Positions 58,486 to 64,000 of a stretch of DNA of 64,000 bases are shown one piece after another (position 1 is the first letter of the stretch; every line of letters begins with the position of its first letter). Location of the stretch: assembly GCA_017539045.1 (NCBI GenBank), contig JAFYHS010000018.1:1-64000 (forward strand), written 5' to 3'. Source of the stretch: Bacteroidales bacterium. Its GTDB lineage: Bacteria > Bacteroidota > Bacteroidia > Bacteroidales > F082. Made by a program: the position numbers and the translations under genes. The notes under the pieces were generated by a model that saw only the letters and a program-made list of their open reading frames with translations, searched no databases and was not told the DNA's origin.

Positions 58486-59403
58486 ATGAAAAGAATAACA
58501 CTACTATTAGCGGTTCTCCTCGCGGGCATGATGGCCTTTGGCCAGGACATGAAGACCTACCAATATGCCGAGCGCGACACCCTTAACCTATATCTGGATT
58601 TCTACACGCCTGAACAAGTCAACGACAGCACGATCTGTTTGGTCTATGTCTTCGGCGGCGGCTTCATTGGTGGCCATCGTGATGGCAAATGGGAAAAAGC
58701 CTATTTTGAGCAGCTGGTCAAAGAAGGCTTTATGGTGGCCTCCATCGACTACCGTTTGGGCTTGAAAGGAGCGAAGAATCTTGGCATATTCAATACCGAG
58801 CCCTTGGAGAAGGCGGTTTATATGGCCACGGAAGATGCCATCTCGGCCATCGCCTATCTGCTCGAGCACGCCAAGGAGCTGAAGGTCAACAAGGACTACA
58901 TTGTGATGATTGGCTCCAGTGCGGGCGCCATCACTTCATTGCAGACCGATTATGCCTTGTGCAACGGCTACCTCAATTCCAATATCCTGCCTAAAGATTT
59001 CCGTCTGGCAGGGGTGGTCAGCTATGCCGGAGCCATTTTCTCGCATGAAGGCAAGATCCAGTATCGCAATCATGAGCCGGCACCTACGATGATGTATCAT
59101 GGCATGAGAGATAACTTGGTTTCATACAAAGGAATAAGTTTCATGAATGTTGGCTTCTTTGGCACGGATGCTCTTGTGAAGCGCTTCGTGAAGTATCAAT
59201 ATCCCTATTTCGCACGCCGTTTTGAAGATTATGGTCATAGCGTCGCCGTTGCAGGTCCGTTGACAGTGGACGATTTGCTTTGGTTCTGCCGTCATTACAT
59301 TTATAACAAGGAAAGAATCCAAGTGGATGGGACCTACACGAACCTCGACCCGACCACCATGCCGCCGTATGACTACTTTACGCCTGGCGATTTATATAAG
59401 TGA
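58486..59403 (+). CDS. Alpha/beta-hydrolase, BD-FAE/esterase type
   Basis: 305-residue exported hydrolase. Signal peptide KRITLLLAVLLAGMMAFG. The oxyanion-hole segment is VYVFGGGFIGGHRDGKW (in place of the usual HGGG), and the nucleophile elbow is MIGSSAGAITSLQTDYAL with Ser near residue 147. A TMMYHGMRDNLVSYKG stretch fits the acid residue and YGHSVAV the histidine. This is a carboxylesterase or feruloyl-esterase-like (BD-FAE) fold; the substrate is unknown. ATG at 58486 gives the signal peptide, while the upstream extension is the inverted repeat. It is 27 bp ahead of the M49 peptidase gene, so the two may be co-transcribed. Confidence 0.85.
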   Translation: MKRITLLLAVLLAGMMAFGQDMKTYQYAERDTLNLYLDFYTPEQVNDSTICLVYVFGGGFIGGHRDGKWEKAYFEQLVKEGFMVASIDYRLGLKGAKNLGIFNTEPLEKAVYMATEDAISAIAYLLEHAKELKVNKDYIVMIGSSAGAITSLQTDYALCNGYLNSNILPKDFRLAGVVSYAGAIFSHEGKIQYRNHEPAPTMMYHGMRDNLVSYKGISFMNVGFFGTDALVKRFVKYQYPYFARRFEDYGHSVAVAGPLTVDDLLWFCRHYIYNKERIQVDGTYTNLDPTTMPPYDYFTPGDLYK

Positions 59404-59430
59404 TTAACAAACTTTTAGATAACTGATAAA

Positions 59431-61485
59431 ATGAAAAAACTGATGATTTGCATTGGAATGGCTGCCGCATTGGTGGGCTGCGCCCCGAAAGAGGAGGAAG
59501 TCGCCGAACAGCCCCAGCCCAAAGAGGAATTCAAGTATCTGGTGGACGAGTTCGCCGACTTGAGGATCATGCGTTACCAGATTCCAGAGTGGGACCAGCT
59601 GACGCTGCAACAGAAAAGCTACATCTATTATCTCGGCGAGGCGGCCAAGTGCGGTCGCGACATCCTCGCCGACCAGAACTTCAAGTATAACCTGGTGGTC
59701 CGCAAGACCATCGAGGCCGTGCTGAACTCGTATCAAGGTGACCGCGAGAGTGCCGATTTCCAAAACTTCGTGGTCTACGCCAAGCGCGTGTTCTTCAGCA
59801 ACGGCATCCATCACCACTATGCCGAGGACAAGTTCTTCCCCGAGGTCAGCGAGGCTTATTTTGCCGACTTGATTAAGGGCAGCGATGTCAACCTGCTTCC
59901 CCTCAACGAGGGCGAGACCGTCGACGACTTCATCGCCTTCCTGACACCCGTGGTCTTCGACAAGGAGCTTTATAAGATGCGCCGCAGCAGCGAGGATGAT
60001 ATCATAGCCAGCTCGGCCGTGAACTTCTATGAAGGCGACATCCGTAAGGGTGATGTGGAAGCCTTCTACAACAAGATGCGCAAGCCCAACGACGAAACGC
60101 CGATTAGTTACGGACTCAACTCAAAGCTGGTGAAGAAAGACGGCAAGATCTATGAGGACGTCTACAAGGCCGACGGCCTGTACGGCGAGGCTATCCAAGC
60201 CATCATCGGCTGGCTGCAGAAGGCCAACGAGGTGGCGGAGAACGACAGCCAACGCAACTACACGCAAAAGCTCATCGACTATTATACCACGGGTGACCTG
60301 AAGACATGGGACGAATACAACATCGCTTGGGTGCAGGACTCCGTTTCGCACATCGACTTCGTGAACGGCTTCATCGAAGACTATGCCGACCCGATGGGCA
60401 TGAAGGCCACTTGGGAGGCCGTTGTTGACTTTAAGGATCTTGAGGCTACCGTGCGTTCCAACATCATCAGCGAGAATGCCCAGTGGTTCGAGGACCATTC
60501 GCCCATTGACCCGCGCTTCAAGAAAGAGGAGTGCAAGGGTGTGTCGGCCAAGAGCATCATCGTCACCACGCTGGCTGGCGACTGCTTCCCCTCGCCTCCG
60601 ATTGGCATCAACCTGCCCAATGCCGACTGGATTCGTAAGGAATACGGCTCCAAGTCGGTGACCATCACCAACCTGATGGAGGCCTACGACAAGGCCGCTG
60701 ACGAATGCCCGAGGAGCGCCCTCAAGGAGTTCGCCTACACGCAGGAAGAAGTCGACCTCTGCAAGAAATACGGCTCCGATGCCGACGTGGTGCACACCAA
60801 CCTGCATGAGTGCTTGGGTCACGGCTCGGGTAAGCTGCTGCCTGGCACGCAGCCTGGCGCTTTGAAGGAGTTCAGCTCGACACTTGAGGAAGCCCGTGCC
60901 GACCTCTTCGGTCTGTACTATCTGGCCGAGCCGAGGATGGTGGAGTTGGGCGTCATGCCTGACGCCGAGGCTTATAAGGCCGAGTACTGCTCCTATATCC
61001 GCAACGGCATGATGTCGCAGCTGGCTCGTGTGGAGCTGGGCAAGGACGTCACCGAGGCGCACATGCAGAACCGCAAGCTCATCTCGGAATGGTGCTACGA
61101 GCACGGCAAGGACGCCAACGTCATCGAGAAGAAGGTGGAGAATGACAAGACCTACTTCGTCATCAACGACTTCGAGGCTTTGCGTGGCTTGTTTGGCGAG
61201 CTGTTGGCCGAGATCCAGCGCATCAAGAGCGAAGGCGACTATGCCGCAGGCAAGGCCATCGTGGAAAAATATGCTGTGAAGGTCGACCCCGAGCTGCACA
61301 AGGAAGTCAGAGACCGTTACAATGCTCTTGGTCTGAAGCCTTACGGCGGTTTCATCAATCCCGAGATTGTGCCCGTTGTTGAAAACGACCAGGTGGTCGA
61401 CTACAAGGTCGAGTATCCTACCGATTTCGTGGCGCAGCACCTGAAATATGGTAAGGAGTATAGTTTCTTGAAGGCGGTGCATTAA
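59431..61485 (+). CDS. M49-family (dipeptidyl peptidase III-like) metallopeptidase lipoprotein
   Basis: 684-residue zinc peptidase. Lipoprotein signal MKKLMICIGMAAALVGC (Cys17). The zinc motif is HECLGH (His459, Glu460, His464) in VVHTNLHECLGHGSGKLLPG, the HExxxH form specific to family M49, and a downstream EEARADLFGLYYLAE supplies the third ligand Glu. DPP III removes dipeptides from oligopeptide N termini. The lipid anchor suggests a periplasmic or surface peptidase, unlike the cytosolic DPP III of eukaryotes. It lies right after the alpha/beta hydrolase and ends in a long terminator. Confidence 0.93.
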   Translation: MKKLMICIGMAAALVGCAPKEEEVAEQPQPKEEFKYLVDEFADLRIMRYQIPEWDQLTLQQKSYIYYLGEAAKCGRDILADQNFKYNLVVRKTIEAVLNSYQGDRESADFQNFVVYAKRVFFSNGIHHHYAEDKFFPEVSEAYFADLIKGSDVNLLPLNEGETVDDFIAFLTPVVFDKELYKMRRSSEDDIIASSAVNFYEGDIRKGDVEAFYNKMRKPNDETPISYGLNSKLVKKDGKIYEDVYKADGLYGEAIQAIIGWLQKANEVAENDSQRNYTQKLIDYYTTGDLKTWDEYNIAWVQDSVSHIDFVNGFIEDYADPMGMKATWEAVVDFKDLEATVRSNIISENAQWFEDHSPIDPRFKKEECKGVSAKSIIVTTLAGDCFPSPPIGINLPNADWIRKEYGSKSVTITNLMEAYDKAADECPRSALKEFAYTQEEVDLCKKYGSDADVVHTNLHECLGHGSGKLLPGTQPGALKEFSSTLEEARADLFGLYYLAEPRMVELGVMPDAEAYKAEYCSYIRNGMMSQLARVELGKDVTEAHMQNRKLISEWCYEHGKDANVIEKKVENDKTYFVINDFEALRGLFGELLAEIQRIKSEGDYAAGKAIVEKYAVKVDPELHKEVRDRYNALGLKPYGGFINPEIVPVVENDQVVDYKVEYPTDFVAQHLKYGKEYSFLKAVH

Positions 61486-61543
61486 GCCTTTGGGTGTATT
61501 CCATAGCTGAAGCATTCGTGGCTATAGCCACAATTTGACATCA

Positions 61544-61585
61544 AAAAGAAAACCGATGCAGCTCTTGTTGCATCGGTTTTCTTTT
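61544..61585. terminator. Bidirectional terminator between the M49 peptidase and tRNA-Ser
   Basis: A 16-17-bp stem (AAAAGAAAACCGATGCA and complement) ending one base from the tRNA 3' end, with A run on one side and T run on the other. Confidence 0.92.
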
Positions 61586-61586
61586 G

Positions 61587-61672
61587 CGGAGAGAAAGGGA
61601 TTCGAACCCTTGGAACGCAAAGCGTTCAACGGTTTTCGAGACCGCCCCGATCGACCACTCCGGCATCTCTCC
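61587..61672 (-). tRNA. tRNA-Ser (CGA)
   Basis: Minus-strand cloverleaf of 86 nt with long variable arm: acceptor GGAGAGA pairs with TCTCTCC; anticodon loop CTCGAAA gives CGA; T arm GGGTTCGAATCCC; variable arm with GAACGC-TTT-GCGTTC. Discriminator G; CCA not encoded. Confidence 0.95.
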
Positions 61673-61726
61673 TTACTGCCCTTTGGCAGGGTCTTTCATC
61701 ATAAAGGCGACAAACTGTCGCCCTTG

Positions 61727-61811
61727 CGGAGACAGAGGGATTCGAACCCCCGAAGCCTTTCGGCTTAACGGTTTTCAAGACCGCCGCTATCGACCACTCA
61801 GCCATATCTCC
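61727..61811 (-). tRNA. tRNA-Ser (TGA)
   Basis: Minus-strand cloverleaf of 85 nt: acceptor GGAGATA with TGTCTCC, anticodon loop CTTGAAA giving TGA, long variable arm (AAGCC-GAAA-GGCTT), T arm GGGTTCGAATCCC. It precedes the Ser(CGA) gene by 54 bp and probably shares its transcript. A TACTTTTG box lies just upstream (61816-61823). Confidence 0.95.
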
Positions 61812-61815
61812 GCTG

Positions 61816-61823
61816 CAAAAGTA
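61816..61823 (-). promoter_or_regulatory. -7 box for the tandem tRNA-Ser genes
   Basis: TACTTTTG on the minus strand, 4 bp before the mature 5' end of tRNA-Ser(TGA). Confidence 0.6.
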
Positions 61824-61885
61824 CAACAAATTTCGTTAGGTTGAGAATTTTCGACGAAAAAAAACTATTTTCCGCTGAAAAACCC

Positions 61886-61893
61886 TATCTTTG
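61886..61893 (+). promoter_or_regulatory. -7 box of the third TPR regulator
   Basis: TATCTTTG; it contains the TTG that begins a longer open frame and thereby excludes that TTG as start. Confidence 0.65.
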
Positions 61894-61914
61894 CAAAATG
61901 GAAAAAACCGCGAA

Positions 61915-63555
61915 ATGAAGAATGCTTACCGCGTCATATCGGCTTTGTTTTTGTCCTTGTCGGCACTCCTCTGCGCGTGCAGCAGGGAGAGACAGGCTTT
62001 TACCGAGCAGAACGCACCTCGTCATTTCCATGAGCTGCAGGCCGTAGAGGCTTTGTTGGAGACGGATCCGACCAAGGCGATGGACAGCGTGAACCGGTTG
62101 GTGGCGCTCGCTGCGGAGGCTCCTTTCTCCACTTTGGATTCCATCGAATTGCAACTGCGTCTTGTACAAGCCCAATACAAGAACCGTTGCCTCTCCGAGC
62201 AGAGTCTTGAACTGTCGTCCATCGTGGCTTTTTACGACAGCTTGGCAACGATCTATCCCGAGGATGACGACTTGCAGTATCTGCGGGCCAATGCATATTA
62301 TTATAGAGGTGCGCAGTGGACCTCTGCCAATGAAGATGTCAACGCCTTCACACATTATCTGAAGGCCTTGGAGGTGATGCACCAGCGCGAGGCATGGAAA
62401 AGCCCGTATGCCAAGCGGTTTGTCGCCTTGACATACACACGTCTGTCGGAAATCCTTTACCGTTATGGCCTACGTGATGCGGCTTTGGAGACTTGTCACA
62501 AAGCAGCATCCTATTATGAGTCGGAGGCCGATCTTGCCGCCATGTTGCGCTTCGAAGCGGCCATCTATCAGTCGCAGAAAGACTACGACAAGGCTTTGTC
62601 GTTGTATGACGACGCGCAACAACTAGTGTCGGTGGGGGATGAGCCGATACAACTATCCATCGGTGCCAAGCTCTTCGAATTACAGCAATACGATTCGGCG
62701 GTACCACATCTGCTCAGGGCTTTCGCCAATGGCGACCGGTACGCCCGGATAGACGCAGCGGCCAAGTTGGCAGAGGTCTATTGCGATAAAGACATGGGCG
62801 ACCAGGAACTGGCCTACACGCGCTATTATGTGGAGAACTCCATGATGGAGAGCCGAATGGCCTCGCGAAAGATGGAGATAGAATACCTTTACGATGACTA
62901 CAATCAACCCAAGACGGAGCCCGCGGTCCAGAAAAAGGATCATACCATGCCCGTTTTGCTGCTTTTGTTACTGCTATTGTCGGTCATTGCCATTATGGCG
63001 TTCATTATCATCCGCAACCGTAAGCGTATCAGCCACATCGAGAACAAGATCACGACCATAGAGCAGAAGCACGAACAAGAGAACGCGGATAAAGACCAGG
63101 AGATTGAACAGATTTCGCAAGCTTTGAATGACACCCGTGAACAGCTCAATGCCCAACGTGTCGATTTCGATGAGGCATGGCAGACCTTCTTGTCGTCGTC
63201 TATCGTGAACAAGATCAAGCATTCCGTTGAAGACAAGGACATCATGATCAAGAGCGTGGGCGCATATCCCAAGCTGAAGCTGAAAGAGATGGATTATATC
63301 GACTTGGTGCAGGAAACCAACCATTGTTTCCCGGATTTCTCGTCGCGTTTCCTGAAACACTATCCCGACCTCAACATCGCCGACCTGCGTCACTGCTGTC
63401 TGGGGCTTTTGGGCATGAACGACGCCGAAATTGCCGTGCTTGAAGGCATCTCCTATAGTGGGGCCAACCGTCGTACCAACAAAATCTTGTCGTCCTTGAA
63501 TGCAGGCGAGAGCCTTGAAAACGCTATGATAGAGTGTTTGAAAAAGTTGATTTAA
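61915..63555 (+). CDS. Membrane-anchored TPR sensor with C-terminal HTH-like domain (third copy)
   Basis: 546-residue paralogue, more distant than the first two. Lipoprotein-type signal (LFLSLSALLCAC, Cys near residue 20), TPR region to about residue 320 (HYLKALEVMHQREAWKSPYAKRFVALTYTRLSEIL aligns well with the other copies), a transmembrane helix (VLLLLLLLLSVIAIMAFIII, about 345-366), coiled coil (about 370-420) and the C-terminal LRHCCLGLLGMNDAEIAVLEGISYSGANRRTNKIL, again of LuxR-HTH type. It is followed by another secreted protein under its own promoter. No DUF3244 gene is visible before the window ends. Confidence 0.8.
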   Translation: MKNAYRVISALFLSLSALLCACSRERQAFTEQNAPRHFHELQAVEALLETDPTKAMDSVNRLVALAAEAPFSTLDSIELQLRLVQAQYKNRCLSEQSLELSSIVAFYDSLATIYPEDDDLQYLRANAYYYRGAQWTSANEDVNAFTHYLKALEVMHQREAWKSPYAKRFVALTYTRLSEILYRYGLRDAALETCHKAASYYESEADLAAMLRFEAAIYQSQKDYDKALSLYDDAQQLVSVGDEPIQLSIGAKLFELQQYDSAVPHLLRAFANGDRYARIDAAAKLAEVYCDKDMGDQELAYTRYYVENSMMESRMASRKMEIEYLYDDYNQPKTEPAVQKKDHTMPVLLLLLLLLSVIAIMAFIIIRNRKRISHIENKITTIEQKHEQENADKDQEIEQISQALNDTREQLNAQRVDFDEAWQTFLSSSIVNKIKHSVEDKDIMIKSVGAYPKLKLKEMDYIDLVQETNHCFPDFSSRFLKHYPDLNIADLRHCCLGLLGMNDAEIAVLEGISYSGANRRTNKILSSLNAGESLENAMIECLKKLI

Positions 63556-63622
63556 AATATTGATATTGTGTTGAATATACGAAATTTGTTGATATTTGTT
63601 GAGAAAATGGAGATGAAAAAGA

Positions 63623-63654
63623 TTGACAACACTGTGTTTAGGCAACTACTTTTG
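63623..63654 (+). promoter_or_regulatory. Promoter of the last gene (-33 and -7)
   Basis: TTG at 63623-63625, 21 bp, TACTTTTG at 63647-63654; the ATG at 63679 is 25 bp further. Confidence 0.55.
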
Positions 63655-63678
63655 CCATGGATTTAAAAACATTATGCC

Positions 63679-64000
63679 ATGAAAAAGTCATTTTTTATCC
63701 TCGCATTAGTGCTGATTGCTTTCGCTGGCAACGCACAAGTCAAAGCAAAGAGACTGAAACCCTATCTCTCCACGACCACCTATTGTGTGCCAGGCGTGAC
63801 ATCCTACGTGGAGAATGCCATCGCCTTCGATTGCCGTACGGCAACCTACAAGGAGTTTGAACCGGGTAAGTTCAAGGCCACGGTCGAAATCACCACGGTG
63901 TTCCGTAAAGGAGAAAAAGCCACATTCTCGAAGGTTGCCCTCGACAGCCCTGTGGTGACAGATACCACCAACCTCTCGGGCGCGTTCATCGACCAGCAGC
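63679..64000 (+). CDS. Secreted protein, 3' partial, unrecognised
   Basis: 107 residues are visible before the window edge. A signal peptide (KKSFFILALVLIAFAGNA) precedes a beta-rich stretch with LKPYLSTTTYCVPGVTSYVENAIAFDC, EFEPGKFKATVEITTVFRKG and SPVVTDTTNLSGAF. I do not recognise the family. It follows the third TPR regulator in the same orientation with its own promoter, which parallels the regulator-then-secreted-protein order of cassettes 1 and 2. Confidence 0.7.
   Translation, partial: MKKSFFILALVLIAFAGNAQVKAKRLKPYLSTTTYCVPGVTSYVENAIAFDCRTATYKEFEPGKFKATVEITTVFRKGEKATFSKVALDSPVVTDTTNLSGAFIDQQ

Noticed and set aside
61584-61844. Open frames covering the two tRNA-Ser genes on the plus strand
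   Set aside because: They are antisense shadows of tRNA genes; no start signal, composition follows tRNA structure.

Overview
The window is chromosomal DNA from a member of the Bacteroidales (phylum Bacteroidota), probably an uncultured gut- or rumen-type lineage. Four things support this. Almost every transcription unit starts at a TAnnTTTG (-7) box, the Bacteroidota sigma-ABfr signature. Several secreted proteins end in type IX secretion (T9SS) type A sorting domains. Typical families of the phylum are present (DUF3244, DUF4249, DUF4290, DUF4293, DUF3078, C10 peptidase, fused SecDF). Shine-Dalgarno sites are weak or absent. No rRNA, CRISPR array, prophage or transposase was found.

Layout: 1-4.7 kb is a tripartite efflux operon (TolC, HlyD, two ABC-2 permeases). 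4.8-6.0 kb is a SAM methyltransferase gene split by an in-frame TAA. 6.0-12.0 kb holds a T9SS-exported C10 cysteine peptidase, ilvE and an Omp28-like T9SS protein. 12.1-19.8 kb is a minus-strand housekeeping stretch: pyrF, prfA, an AAA/DUF4143 ATPase, a glycine-zipper lipoprotein, purM and a PorE-like OmpA protein with a degenerate retropepsin-like tail. 20.0-25.2 kb is accessory cassette 1. 25.3-37.4 kb carries secDF, an ABC-2 exporter, dnaJ-grpE, murA-DUF4290, a UvrD/PcrA helicase and tRNA-Lys. 37.5-41.2 kb has a Sua5/YciO protein, a PurF homologue, the SRP RNA and mpl. 41.2-48.2 kb is accessory cassette 2. 48.2-61.5 kb is again core: a LolA-like protein, rho, DUF4293, a phosphoesterase, DUF3078, a TonB-domain protein, rlmB, S9 peptidase, efp, lpxD, an alpha/beta hydrolase and an M49 peptidase. 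Two tandem tRNA-Ser genes follow, then a third copy of the accessory regulator.

The most interesting theme is a repeated module. Each copy has a membrane-anchored TPR protein with a transmembrane segment, a coiled coil and a C-terminal helix-turn-helix-like domain (23289-25172, 46407-48203, 61915-63555). In the first two copies this is followed by a small secreted DUF3244 protein and then by one or two T9SS-exported surface proteins plus a lipoprotein. Cassette 2 has a perfect 9-bp inverted repeat between the -33 and -7 elements of its DUF3244 promoter, a good candidate operator. Cassette 1 is bracketed by an identical 27-nt terminator sequence. Both regulator genes carry in-frame insertions of REP-like palindromes. 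I read this as a duplicated periplasm-sensing regulator and surface-effector system; its function is unknown and the regulatory link is inference.

The window is also rich in REP-like palindromic repeats of several families, some intergenic and some inside genes. The only gene-free stretches over 300 bp are 43853-44273 (DUF3244 remnant plus three palindromes) and 61486-61914 (terminator, two tRNA-Ser genes, promoters).
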